Source: Trichosporon coremiiforme (lineage: Eukaryota; Basidiomycota; Tremellomycetes; Trichosporonales; Trichosporonaceae). Taken from it: a DNA stretch of 64,000 nt. Shown here one piece after another: positions 42,376-53,736 of this stretch. The DNA is taken from NCBI GenBank assembly GCA_039545355.1, contig BCJJ01000026.1, forward strand, positions 372,001-436,000. The letters run 5' to 3'. Each line of letters starts with the position of its first letter. The stretch's first letter is position 1. The position numbers were made by a program, and so were the translations under genes. The notes under the pieces are model-generated. The model had not been told where the DNA came from, did not search any database, and was given only the letters and a program-made list of their open reading frames with translations.

Positions 42376-44756
42376 ATGTCCACCCCGAGCTCCAAGCAGC
42401 ACCACCACCACTTCAACGACGAGAACAAAACCCCTGCAAACTTAAAGCTTCACCACGACGCGCCGAGGTCGTCCTCCAAGCTCAACCACCTGTCGTCGAC
42501 TAGCGCTGCGCAACAAACGCCCGCTCGCCATCGCCAACCGTTGGCTCCTTTCGACAACATTTACTCGCGCTACAACACTTCTACCCCGTCCAAAGGAACT
42601 CCAGTCACCCCGGCATCGCGTATGAGGTCGAGCGGCACGCCCAAGGACGCGACTCCCGTCCGCCCTGTCGTCACCAAGGTTGACCCCGACGCGCGCGAAC
42701 TCCCTCTCCCGAAGGGCCTTGCCTTTGCGCGTCCTGCCGCGTCGCTGCTGCCGCACCCCACTCCGCCGCAGCATCGCCATGCATCCCCGCGCCATGGGTC
42801 GCCGTTCCACCACCCGCATCACTCGCACAGCATGCCGCCGCCGATGATGGCGCACCACTCGCCCCTCCCGCACCACATCCACTCCACGCCGTCGGCTCGG
42901 TCAGTGATGACATACGCTTCGTCCCCTATGACACACTTGCCCTCGACCCCCGACATGCACGCGTCGCCCTACCCTCCTGGACCCATCGAGCTGCACGACC
43001 TACTTGCTCCCGCTCGTTTCCCAGGCCCGCTCCCTCAAGCGTACCTCAACCAGGGTGAGATGCCTTCCAACGGCAGCGGGGGCGGCAACGACGACAATGC
43101 TGCCAACGACGAGAGCAGTGCGAACGCGCGCCGAACGCTTGTTTCGTGCAACCCTTGGGACTACCGTCCCGAGGACCACGGCAAGAACAAGCCGCGTCGA
43201 CGCTTCTCTCCCGGTGAACTCGACATGCTTGAAATTCTGTGGAGCATCTCGCACAACCCGCACAAGTGGCAGCGTCAGAAGCTTGCCCGTTGGTTTGGAT
43301 GGTGAGTCACGAGCTAGCAAAAAATCGTACTCATGCGTTTGCGCGTCAGTCGGTTGACGCGGGGACGTGTGCGTACGATTGAATATGCACAGAGCATAAT
43401 GAGGCGCTAACATTGTTCAGCACAACGCGCCACCTGACCGTGTGGTTCCAGAATCGTCGTCAGGATCTCAAAAAGGCTGAGACCCTCGTCCAGATGGCGG
43501 AGACCAACCCCGACACTGCTTCGCGTGCCCTCGCCGCCGTCCAGCGTGCGAACCGCGGCGACGCGTTCAAGTTCACCCCGGAGCAGCAGCAGGTGATGAT
43601 GGACATTGTCAGCGACCGCCTGCTTCCCGAGATGTGGTTTGCGCAGCAGGCTTCCGGCTCATCGCCGACGCCGAAGCGCTCGCCCTCGCCCATGGGTGCC
43701 ACCCACATGCTCCCTGCCGAGCGCCGCCTTTACAACCAGGGTGGCCCGATGGCCATCGCGCCCAAGCCTCGACAGGAGCCCTACGCCATCAAGCCTCTCC
43801 GCCGAGGCTTCTCGCTTGACGATGTCTGCACCGACCGCGAGCAGAGCATGAGCTACAAGCCGCTCGCCCGCCCTCGCCCCCGCGTCGACGAGTACGAGTT
43901 CGACCAGATGCACAAGAACGATCCCCGTTACCGCGAGGCGTTAATCAACATGCTTCCGTCCGAGCTGTCGTCCGACGCCGTCGAGCCTCCTGAGGACGCC
44001 GAGGATGAGGAGTCTGCTGTTGACGAGGACTCGCCGACCCGCAAGCGCGCTCGTCACAACCCGAAGCCGCGACCCACCTTACCGTCTATCGGCTTGGGTC
44101 GTCCCGCCGGCGCTGGTCACAAGCCGCGCTCCAGCTTCGGACGTGCGTCCAGCTCTGACGTTCTCGCGTGCTCGTCCCGTGCCCGCTTCCTCGCCAACAA
44201 CGGCATGCCTGCCAACGGCGGACCGCAGCCCCCACGAGCGGTCACCGACCCGGTTCCGTCTCGCGCTACGTCGGCTGGCCCCTCGGCTGGTGGTGTGCCG
44301 CCGGTCCCTGAGCACCCTAGCCGTATCGTTGAGCCGTCCCACGCCGAGGCTGAGAAGATGCGCAAGCTCTCGCGCCAGGGCTCGTGGTCTCACCTGCCTA
44401 CACTGAAGCACCGCGACTCTTTCGACCGATCGCGTGCCGAGGCCACCATTGCTGAGGCTTCTTCGCCTGTGCCCAGCGCGACGCGCTCGCCGACCCCTAC
44501 CGAGCCCGTCTCGCCACGCACTGCGAACGGCAGTGAGGGCTCGCGCAAGACATCCTCGTCGTCGGCTGCTGAGGCGTCCACACCGCCCAGCACGTCCGCC
44601 GCTGACAACAAGCCGCGCCTTCCCATCCCCGAGGGCCGCAACATCTACTCGTTCTCGACTGAGCTCGAGCCCGAGACGAAGCGCGGCGCGCAGGAGATGG
44701 ACGAGAACGTTCTCACGGGCGCGCACGCCCTCATGGAGCTTTTCCGCGGGCGATGA
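42376..44756 (+). CDS. Homeodomain transcription factor
   Basis: Exons are 42376-43301 and 43421-44756 (753 aa), with a 119-nt phase-2 intron restoring WFGCTTRHL. A His/Pro/Ser-rich N-terminus (HHPHHSHSMPPP) precedes a homeodomain near residues 270-335: PRRRFSPGELDMLEILWSIS, WQRQKLARWFGC and the recognition helix TVWFQNRRQDLKK with the invariant W, F, N and R. The intron falls between helices two and three. The C-terminal part is Ser/Pro-rich and disordered with a basic patch SPTRKRARHNPKPRP that could be a nuclear localisation signal, and it ends VLTGAHALMELFRGR. It is a nuclear DNA-binding regulator. The spacing does not fit a mating-type HD1/HD2 pair, because only one homeodomain gene is present. 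The target pathway is unknown, and resemblance to Yox1/Hob-type factors is only general. Confidence 0.88.
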
Positions 44757-45861
44757 GCAACCCCAAGCACTCGCGCAGCTTTAGCGCACGGAGTGATCGC
44801 CGCGACTCAAACGCGCAACTGTGTAGAACACGGACAGTTGTGGAGCCCGCGATCAAAGAGTGGTATACGACACGACGGCATCTGGCCATAATAGAAACGA
44901 ACATCTACCCCCATACCGACATTAATAAACGAGGATAGTACTGCGACTTGGGTTGGCCCGCAGAATTGGGACCCGGAGAAGTTAAGGTAGCGAGAGGAAG
45001 GAGAAGAGAAACGACCCCCATACCCATCGACCGGCCGAAGCTATTAGAACCCTCAGCAGCATTTTCGAGAGAGCGAGAGAGCATCTGTACCCCACCTACC
45101 AACCTACACCCACAAACCAAAGCGACTCGCTGACTTCACGGCGCAGCGCCAAAATGTCATTTAAACGTCTCAGAGTCTCAGTCTCTTTTTGTAGCGACGC
45201 AAGTCGATGACCCTATGCAATTGATACCCTACCGCTTTTGACCCTTGGATGTGAGGAACATTTGGAACTGGACCGGGGGCCGCGCGCCACGGCGGGTGCG
45301 GGGTGCAGGGCCTCAAAAGCGCCCGGTGCAATGTGCGCGCCCAGGAGGTCAGGTGTGGGCGCAATGTCACGCCAATGTGCAGCCGTGTGGGCCGGCCAAG
45401 CCAGCCCGGCAGGTATCCAGGCATGCCAGGCATGCCAGGTCGTAGGCTGGAATTTGGGCTGACTGGTGCAATGTGCGTCTGGCGGACGATGTGGTGGCTT
45501 CATGGCGGCAATGGTTCAGCCTGCAAGCCCAACCGGCCCAGTTCAGCCAGTCGCACTCCAGGAAGCAGGAACTAGCTCCGCAACTACGCAGGCTATAATG
45601 CGGCCTGTCTAAGACGCTGCGTCTAAGGCTTGGGGCGAGATTGGGCTTGCGAGCTTGGGATGCCAGGCTGCCCGGCTGAAATTGCGGAAGGGTCAAAAGG
45701 TCATACCACGGATCTCGGCGTCTAAGTGGACATTACGAGCGCAGGCGCGCAGGCGTATGACGACATCCTCCGAGCCATTGCCGGAATCTTCAGCTGGAAA
45801 TCTCATCCGACCTCCTTCAGCACTGCATCATAGCGCACTACATCATAGCTGGCAACTGTTG
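44757..45861. other. Intergenic region, homeodomain gene to NAD(P)HX dehydratase
   Basis: No gene is supported. A 9-bp unit (CAGGCATGC type) is repeated at about 45418-45440, and GTCTAAG recurs near 45606-45628 and 45718. The right end contains the dehydratase promoter. Confidence 0.45.
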
Positions 45862-47254
45862 ATGTCTGCGCGACCCGGTGCTCGCAGACTGCTCACATCC
45901 TCCACATTACGGTACACCCGACCGACAACATCTCCCAGATTAGTGCTTCCCATTTCCATACCTTCGCCTTCGGTATCGCGATTATCAATAGTTCAGTTAG
46001 GACCTAGACACTACGGCACCATGACGGGAACGGACAGGAAAGACAAGAACGACGCCGTGCTCCAGCTCGTGCAAAAGCTCATCCCGCCTCTGAGCCCGAC
46101 GCTGCACAAGGGGCAGGCTGGTGAGTCTCCCTCAACTGTGCTCTTCAGCCTCACACCTACTCTCACAGGGAGACGAAGCTACCACGCCCATATGGTCAAG
46201 CTGACTCGCAGGTCGTGTCGGTGTCCTTGGCGGCAGCGGAGACTACAGCGGTGCGCCGTTCTTCTCTGCGTTCGGCGCGATGCGCTTCGGTGCCGACCTC
46301 GCGCATGTCATCTGCGAGCCGGAGGCCGGCAACGTGATCAAGACCTAGTAAGTCTTATCTGCTCTGGTTCTTCCAGCTGCAGGCACCCGCATGCGGAGCC
46401 GTAGCTAACCCCAGTGCGCCCGACCTAATCGTGCACGGCACGCTGATCGAGTCCAAGGGCCTGAAACCAGCCATCGACGAGATGAAATCTGTGATGGAGC
46501 GCCTGCACTGTCTCATCATCGGCCCCGGCCTGGGACGCAGCGAGTTCATGCAGGGCTGTGCGCGCGAGGCGCTCAAGCTCGCGAAGGAGATGGACGTCGG
46601 CGTGGTCATCGATGCCGACGGCCTGTGGCTCATCAACAAGGAGCCCGAGCTGGTCAAGGACTGGCCGGGCCAGTGCCGCGTCATCCTGACGCCGAACATT
46701 ATGGAGTTCAAGCGGCTGTGCGAGGCTCTCGTGAGTGCACGGCTGACACTACTGGCACTGCAGTGGATCAGCGTGAAAAATGCGGCTGACGCCAGGACCT
46801 CTCGTCCTCGAACGCGGAGGAGAAGTGCGCCGCCCTCGCGAAACGGTTCGGAAACGTCGTCATTGTGCAGAAGGGAGGCGAGGACCGGATCTCCCAGGGA
46901 CGCGAGCTGCCCCCTGCCTTCAAGGTCGAGGGTGACACGCTTGTCGACTCGACGCAAGGTGGCCTGAAGCGAGTCGGCGGACAGGGCGACATTCTCTCTG
47001 GCAGCACGGGGACTTTGCTCGCCTGGGGCCGGCTCTGGAGCCAGGGCACTTACGAATCTGTCGGCGCCCCGCCGGACGAGAAGCTGGAGGAGCACATTGC
47101 GCTGCTGGCTGCTTATGGAGGAAGTAACTTCAACAGACACCTGAGCCGGGCGGGATACAAGAAGATGGGAAGGGCAATGGTCACGCACGATCTGCTCGAG
47201 CTCATTCATCCCGTGTACGATGAGATGTTTGGAGCGCAGCAGTCTAAGCTCTAG
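45862..47254 (+). CDS. ATP-dependent NAD(P)H-hydrate dehydratase
   Basis: The enzyme repairs NADHX and NADPHX using ATP. After [34 protein letters not shown], an intron ends near 46211 and the ribokinase-like fold begins: [32 protein letters not shown]. It continues with [32 protein letters not shown] and the ATP-site [17 protein letters not shown], ending at 47254. Four exons fit the family length. Two in-frame starts exist: ATG 46021 gives the cytosolic-length form. ATG 45862 adds 53 residues, [20 protein letters not shown] onward, rich in Arg and Ser like a mitochondrial presequence. The fused N-terminal epimerase of some bacteria is absent. Alternative starts producing cytosolic and mitochondrial forms are known in other eukaryotes; here they are inferred. 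Confidence 0.9.
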
Positions 47255-47285
47255 CTTCAGAAAGTATGCATATCAGAAGTGGAAC

Positions 47286-48213
47286 CTAGTACATCTCGAG
47301 ACTCTGTGGCGTCAGCTCCGGAAGACATCTAGCTGCAAAGCGACCAGCTCTGACTCACCATGCCGTCGTTGATCTCGTAGTCTTGCAGCTGCACATGGTC
47401 CTTGAACGCCGTGTACCACTTCTTGAGAATGATCTTCTGCGCGTTCGTACCCGTCTGCGCCGCGATGAGCTTCTTCAGATCACCCACTGTGTCCGTCGGA
47501 AGGCACTTGACGCGAACTGCCGTCAGCTCATCCCACACCATGTGCAGCTCACCCTTCCGGCCCATACGGTCGTTCGCGATGACCTCGATCATGCGTCCGG
47601 GACGAATCTTCATCGCGGGCCCCGTGGAGCTGAACACCTTGCCGTCCTCGGAGGGCTTCTCCTCGCTCCGTCCCGCACGGTCGGGATGCATCCTTCCGCG
47701 GTCGCGATCACGGTCCCGGTCGTCGCGGCGGTAGTCTCTCCGGTCGCGATCCCTGTCGTCCCTCCGATCACGGTCGTCTCGGCGATCGCGGTCGCCATGG
47801 TCCCGTCCCTTTACGCCGATACGGTCGAGCGGGTCGGTCGTGCGCTTGAAGCTCCCCACGCCGGCCGCGGGACCAAGCATGCCGCCAACGTTGCCCATCG
47901 TGTTTCTCACTCCCTGTTCGCGGGTTCCGCCGAATCGTCGCGGAACCTCACCACGCTCACGACGCTGAGCACGCTCCTTCGCCGTCTCCTCCTCCCCAAT
48001 TTCGGCGATTGAGCGGGAAGAGGAAGGCTGGCCATAGCCCGAGCTGCTCTTCTTGTAGAACGAGAGCTCCTTCGGTCGTCGTTCCGTCCATGGCCGGGAA
48101 GAGCGGCGGTCGCCGTCGTCACGGTCTCGGCGCGGGGAGCGCGAGCGGTCACGGTCCCTCCTTGGAGAACGGGAGCGGTCTCGGTCACGTCGTGGTGATG
48201 GCGAGCGAGGCAT
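47286..48213 (-). CDS. HUB1: RS-rich protein with C-terminal Hub1/UBL5 ubiquitin-like domain
   Basis: Three exons (48213-47553, 47516-47359, 47303-47286) encode 278 aa; the introns are 36 and 55 nt. Residues 1-207 are arginine/serine/aspartate-rich, like splicing-factor RS domains ([17 protein letters not shown] at the start; [18 protein letters not shown] in the middle), with a less repetitive block [14 protein letters not shown]...[10 protein letters not shown]. Residues 208-278 are a complete Hub1: [52 protein letters not shown], ending SLEMY without the di-glycine of ubiquitin, as in Hub1. Hub1 binds splicing factors such as Snu66 non-covalently and modulates splice-site choice. Canonical Hub1 is only about 73 aa. 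The in-frame MIEV methionine could also start a free Hub1. It is divergent from the RAD5-like gene. Confidence 0.85.
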
Positions 48214-48432
48214 GGTCAATGATGCGAGAGGAGTGGGTGATCGAGAGTTGTTTTCGTCATGCAGCGGCAAGTGGTGGCAAGCAATGTTAGGATTTACCTC
48301 CGTTTTGCCGCTGCTCATGAAGCGTGTGGAGCTCCGCATCCGAGAGTCCACTAAGCTGCACCAAGAGACGGAAATCTGTATTGCGTCTTCCTCCATCCTT
48401 TCACTCGCTCACACATCGACAGCCGAGTCAAC
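48214..48432. promoter_or_regulatory. Shared divergent promoter of RS-Hub1 and RAD5-like genes
   Basis: Only 219 bp separate the two start codons, so the genes share one promoter region. No TATA box is obvious. Confidence 0.55.
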
Positions 48433-51400
48433 ATGGAAGCAGAAGAGGTCCTCGGACCCTCCCGACAACGATCAAAGTCCAAGGGCAAGAAGCGAGAGAG
48501 GGAGCCGGAGCCTTCACCAGCTGCCGGACCCTCGACACCTGGCACTCCCGCTTCGCAGGCGTCACAGGACGAGGAGGGTGAGGAGCCGGCTGATGAGGTG
48601 AGCTGTGTATGTCACTATCAAAGCTAACGCTCAGCTTCTGATTGCCTTCCGCTCCGAAGTTGTCGGCATCCAGCACTACAACGGCCTCGTCGGCGCAGGC
48701 GAGTACGTTATGCTGCGCCGGCAGCCGCAGAATCCCTACGACAGCAACGCTGTACAGGTGAGCTCACCGCTACCACTTCCAAGCTGAACCCAGGTGCTGA
48801 ATGCTGCGGGTGATCAGGTCGGCCACGTGCCCCGAAACACCGCTGCGCGCATCGCCCCTCTCATGGATGCGCGCTTGATCACCGTCGAGGGCCGAATGAT
48901 CGGGCAGAACCTGGATGGCAAGCACCGCTTCAAGCTGCCTATGTGAGCTTGCACAACTTACAACTTGAACATAGCTGACAGCAGGGATATGTGCGTGTAC
49001 TGTCGTCCTGCGCATCGACCGCACCTCGAGCCAGAGTTCGAGTGGATCACGCCCATGGGTCAGAGCTTCGAGATGCTCCGCCGCAAGGGGCAGGACCCCA
49101 ACCAGACCGCGTTCTACGACTACGGCACGCGTGGCCAAGTTAGCAACTCGAACGATAAGCACGTGGAGAAGCTGCTGAAGGGTCTGAAGCAGGTCTCGGC
49201 AGACGAAAAGGCGGCGGACGACGTTATGGTGGGTACCCCTCCTGTGTTGTTCCTAACCCGGCAGGCCGCACTCACCGCCGATATGGACGTCACCAAGCTC
49301 CCGCTGCTGGAGAACCCACCGGGCGTTGCGAATGGTGATCTCAACGTGGACCTGCTCCCGCACCAGTCCCAGGCGATTCGCTGGATGATTGACCACGAGC
49401 ACCCCGAGTTGCCCAAGCTCGGTGAACCCGCTGTGCAGTTCTGGTCCAAACAGAAGGGCAAGGGCAAGAGCGGCGGGTACTGGCTGAACGCGGCGACGAA
49501 GACGCCGCAGGAAGCAGACCCAGAGCTTGGCCGCGGTGGCATCATCGCCGACGGCATGGGTCTCGGTAAGCTCACAGTGATTTATGTACACTGACACCAG
49601 GTAAAACTCTCTCCACGCTCGGACTCGTGCTCGCGACAATGGAAGAGGAACCGAGCGAGTTTTACAGTGACACGACACTTGTCGGTGAGCTCCCACTTGC
49701 TGATTGCGAAGCTGACTCGCAGTGTGCCCTCTGTCTGTGCTGAGCAACTGGCAGAAGCAGATCGAGGATCACGTCGCGCCTGGAAGGCTCAGCTTTTACA
49801 CGTATCACGGTGCGGGCGCAAAGGGCGTCAAGGGCAAGGAGCTTGTCGAGTATGATGTGAGCTTTCACCCGGGATCAAGAGCTAACAATAGGTCGTCCTT
49901 ACTACTTATCAGACTCTAATGGCCGAGGCCGGCATTGCCGCAGCAGTCAAGGGAAGCAAGCAGGCGAAGATGAGCACTAAAAAGGGCCCACTCATGAAGG
50001 TGCACTGGAAGCGCGTCGTCGCCGATGAGGGGCACATTCTGAAGAACCCCAAGGCCAAGAGTACGTGCAACTATCACTGAGTGCGTGCTGACTCGTCTCC
50101 AGTGACAAAGGGTTTCGCCAATCTGCAGGCTGAGCGTAGGTGGATAGCGACCGGCACTCCGATCGTGAACTCGCCAACGGATCTGGGTACGCTGCTGGCG
50201 TGCACGCGAGTGTGCACGCCGCTGGACAAGCCAGAGTTCTTCAAGTCCCTCGTGCTGCGCCCCCTGCGTTCTGGGTCTGCCGAAGCAGGTCGCCTGCTGC
50301 AGGGCATTGTCGGGCAGGTCTTGCTGCGTCGCACGAAGGACACAGTGGATGCCGATGGGCGGAAGCTGGTCGAGCTCCCTCCGATTGAGTACTACCAGTG
50401 CGAAGTGCAGCTCGATCCGGACACCCGTAAGACGTACGACGAAGTGCTCGAAGTATCAAAGCAACGCTTCGAGGAGAGTCTTCGAACGGGAGAAGTGAGC
50501 TCTGCAACCACTGACGACTGCTAACCCCAGCCTGGCGCCAATATTCTTTCCATGTTGACGAGAAGTGTGTAGCTGGAAACATCGCTGGCAAGAACTAACG
50601 ACAGTGCGCCAACTGTGTCTTTCGTCAGATCTCGTCCCAGAGAACTACCTCGAGGAACTGAAGCGGCCAACTCCAAAGGGCTCTGCCGTGAAAGCAGTCA
50701 AGCTTTCGAAGGAGGAGCAGGATCGTCTGATTGACAAGCTGAGGCAAGCGATCGCAGATCAGGAGGAATGCTCCGTAGGTGCACTTTATTGTTGTCAAGA
50801 CTGACATCAGGTGTGCTTTGACGTTCTTGCGGACCCGCGTATCACCGACTGCGGACATCCCTGTAAGTAATTTGGCTGTCTCCACAAACTGATCTCAGTC
50901 TGTCTCCTGTGCATCAGTGAAGTAATCAAGCGACAGGGACTCTGTCCGATGGACCGGCACAAGCTCTCCATGGCATCGTTGCTTGAGCTGCCGCCAGACC
51001 TTGATCTAGTGCCAGACGATGTGGTCGTGAAGCCCGCCGCTCGTTCGGCCAAGATTGCCGAGCTCGTGAAGTACCTCCGTGCATTTGACGCTGGTGACAA
51101 GACACTTGTGTTCTCACAGTTCACGAGCTTCCTGGACCGCGTCGCGGGCGTGCTCGAGGACGAGGGAATGACCTACTGCCGATTCGACGGCTCGATGCCG
51201 GCTAAGAAGGTCAGACGCTTACTCGTCATTGAACTGACAGAAACAGCGACGTGACGTGATTGCGAACTTCCAGAGCCAGGACGAGGACTCGCCTCGTGTC
51301 ATGCTCATCTCCCTCAAGTCGGGAGCGGTCGGTCTTAATCTGACGGCTGCGAGCAATGTGTTCCTCGTGAGCTTCTCGTTTGATCTGACCCAGCTAACAG

Positions 51401-51763
51401 CAGTGCGATCCTTGGTGGCAAAGCGCGATCGAGGCGCAGGCTATCGATCGCGTGCACCGCGTAAGTTGTGCGCCGACCGGCTGAAACTGACGTACAGATG
51501 GGACAGCGCAAGATTGTGCGTGTCTTCCAGCTCATTGCCGCCGATACGGTGGAGGCCAAGGTCTTGGATATCCGTGAGTTAGGCGAGACGAAGTGAACTG
51601 ACCCAACAGAGAAGCGCAAGGATGCCCTTGTGGCGAAAGTAAGCGGACGGTGTTCTTCACGAGCTGACTACAGGCATTCGAGAAGAGCGGCACCAAGGCG
51701 GATGCGGCAGCAAAGAAGAAGGCGCGCTTCGAGGACCTGAAAGAGATCTTCGGCGTCCAGTAG
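48433..51763 (+). CDS. RAD5: HIRAN-SNF2-RING helicase, RAD5/HLTF type
   Basis: A heavily split gene (about 14 introns of roughly 40-60 nt) starts [24 protein letters not shown]. Domains in order are as follows. A HIRAN domain for DNA 3'-end binding: [37 protein letters not shown] and [20 protein letters not shown]2 helicase lobe 1: [39 protein letters not shown] and [18 protein letters not shown] finger: [21 protein letters not shown]...GLCPMDR. Lobe 2: [46 protein letters not shown] and QAIDRVHR. It ends KEIFGVQ at 51763. HIRAN plus RING between the lobes marks Rad5/HLTF, a PCNA ubiquitin ligase and fork-remodelling translocase of damage tolerance, rather than Rad16. Its stop lies 67 bp from that of RAD7. 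Confidence 0.88.
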
Positions 51764-51830
51764 CACCGGTCTTGAAAATTAAGTTGTATACACATATGCA
51801 TCATGTACAAACAGTCTTGGAGGAGTACAA

Positions 51831-53736
51831 TCAAATGGCATGCGTCTCGACGCCAACGACGCGCACGCCCTTCTTCCGCGGCACATTGTCGGTGAGAAGG
51901 TTGCAGCCTGCTTGTTAGTCAACTTATACGGCAGAACCACTCACCCCACACGCGGACCTCCTTCATGGCGTCGCAACCATCAAGGATGTCCTTGACGGTG
52001 AAGTCGTTCGCGTTGCGGCACCACGAGATGTCCAAGAACTCGAGATTCTTGCATTCCCCAAGACGCGACAGCTGCTCGCGCTCCGCGCCGCGCCAGCCAC
52101 AAAGCGAGAGAGTTTGTAGCGTCTGTCCACTGTGGTTGATCAGGTCGTCCAGAGATTGCAGATCGTGGCCCTTCTCGAGGTCAAGCTGGATGAGACCGGG
52201 GCGCTTATTTGCCTTCAGCGCGCGGAAGAAACGCATGAGCCCCTCGTCGCTGAGGTCGACGTGGTGCAGAGCCAGATGCGTCAGGTGTGGGCAGTACTTC
52301 GCGATCGCGTCGAGGACCTCATCGCTCAGCTCCGGGTTGTTGCTCAGGTCAAGCTTAGTCAGCTTGCCTCCCACGGCGGAGAGAAGCTCTGCCACGGCAT
52401 CGTCACTGAGCGGCGTACCGGGGCTCGTGAGGTCGAGGTGCTCGAGCTTCTTCAGCTTGGCAATGATTGGAAGCCACTCGCTGTTCAGCCTGCCGATCTC
52501 GCTGAGCCGGAGCTGCTTTAAGTGCGGCGCGGACGAGACGAGTACTTCGAGCGTGTCCTCGTCGAAACGAGGGCTTTGCGTAAGAAGGAACTGATCGAGC
52601 TGGCCACCGCGTGCCCGGAGGAACGCATCCCACCCCTCCTGGCGCACAAGGAAGGGCGCATAGAGCTCCAGCTCGCGCAGTTCTTTCATGCTCTCCGCCC
52701 AGTCCTTCAGCGTGTCCGTCTGCATCTGTCCACAGTACAGCAACGTCAGGCTCTGAAGGTGCGGGCACAATCGCGCCATGGCCTTGTAGCTGTCATGAAC
52801 AAGGTCTGTGGTCAGTGAGAAAGTGAGAGTCAACTCACTCGTGCAATCGTACATGGCCAGCTCGGTGCGGTCGACGCTGTACAGCAGCTTGGCAGTTTCC
52901 GGCGTCAAGCGCCGCGACTTGCAAATGATCTTGCACACCTTGTCTAGATTGATCGCTCCAATGTCGCCGAGTGCGTCCACCTCCTCGATGTACTTGCCAA
53001 TGATCTGTCGTCAGCTACGCCGTGCCTCGTCGTAACCAAACTCACGCCGATGCAGAGATCCGCAAGGGCAGGCGCGCCCTTGACGACTTCGTAGTGAACA
53101 ATCTTCTGACGCGCATCCTTCTTCGCTGGTGCCTTCCTCGGTTTCTTCGCTTTGGCGTATGCGTCGATTCCTAGTTTAGGACAGCAAGAGAAACACAGCC
53201 ACGTCTGCTTGTGCTGCGGGTGCTCCTTCGTGTACGCCGTCTCATCGTCAGCGCGCGGCCCAGTCAGGAGATAAGGTACTCACAACGGTGAACTTCTTTC
53301 CGCACTCTCCGCAGTTCATGAACTCTCCAACGCCCTTGAGCGGCTGCGGTCGAACCTGCGGCCCGCGCTTGGCAGGCGAAGGTTCCTCCCTTGCTACAGC
53401 GGGCTCGGGGCCGTCTGCATCCAGATCGTCGGAGTCGATGCTTGCCGCTCTGGCTCGCTTGGCGGGGCGCACCTCCTCTTCCTCCTCCTCCTCCTCTGCC
53501 GGCGGTGTCAGGTCATTGGAACCTGAGGGTCCTGCCTCTGCATTTTCTGTCTCGCCAGTATTGTCTGCCGGGGTAGATGCGTACGGGTTCTGGTTGAATC
53601 GTGTTGAGTCTACGCCAAGAGACTGAGTATCAGTATGGAGGACTATAGGTGCGCTGCTTACCGCAAGGAAATTTGTCAGCGCCGAGGTTGGGCCTCGGAC
53701 AGTACCGTCATCTCTCCTTCGAGACCTGGGCGGCAT
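51831..53736 (-). CDS. RAD7: RAD7, leucine-rich repeat protein of global-genome nucleotide excision repair
   Basis: Minus-strand gene starting MPPRSRRRDDGTVRGPTSAL at 53736. It has an acidic EEEEEEEE stretch, a basic patch (RPAKRARA), then the Rad7-type zinc motif CGECGKKF near residue 155 and WLCFSCCPKLG after an intron. Another exon gives KIVHYEVVKGAPALADLCIG and IIGKYIEEVDALGDIGAINLDKVCKIICKSRRLTPETAKLL. The long exon (52980-51943 region) carries about ten leucine-rich repeats, for example LTLLYCGQMQ, LEHLDLTSPGTPL and LEFLDISWCRNAND. The end, GCNLLTDNVPRKKGVRVVGVETHAI, stops at 51831. In yeast, Rad7 with Rad16 recognises UV damage and is part of a cullin ligase. The partner gene next door is RAD5-like rather than RAD16, but both belong to DNA-damage response. 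Confidence 0.88.

Noticed and set aside
42376..44756. Mating-type homeodomain locus
   Set aside because: There is only one homeodomain gene, without a divergent HD1/HD2 partner, and the neighbours do not match a mating-type locus.
48433..51763. Assignment of the SNF2-RING helicase as RAD16 because RAD7 is adjacent
   Set aside because: The N-terminal HIRAN domain is a Rad5/HLTF feature not found in Rad16.
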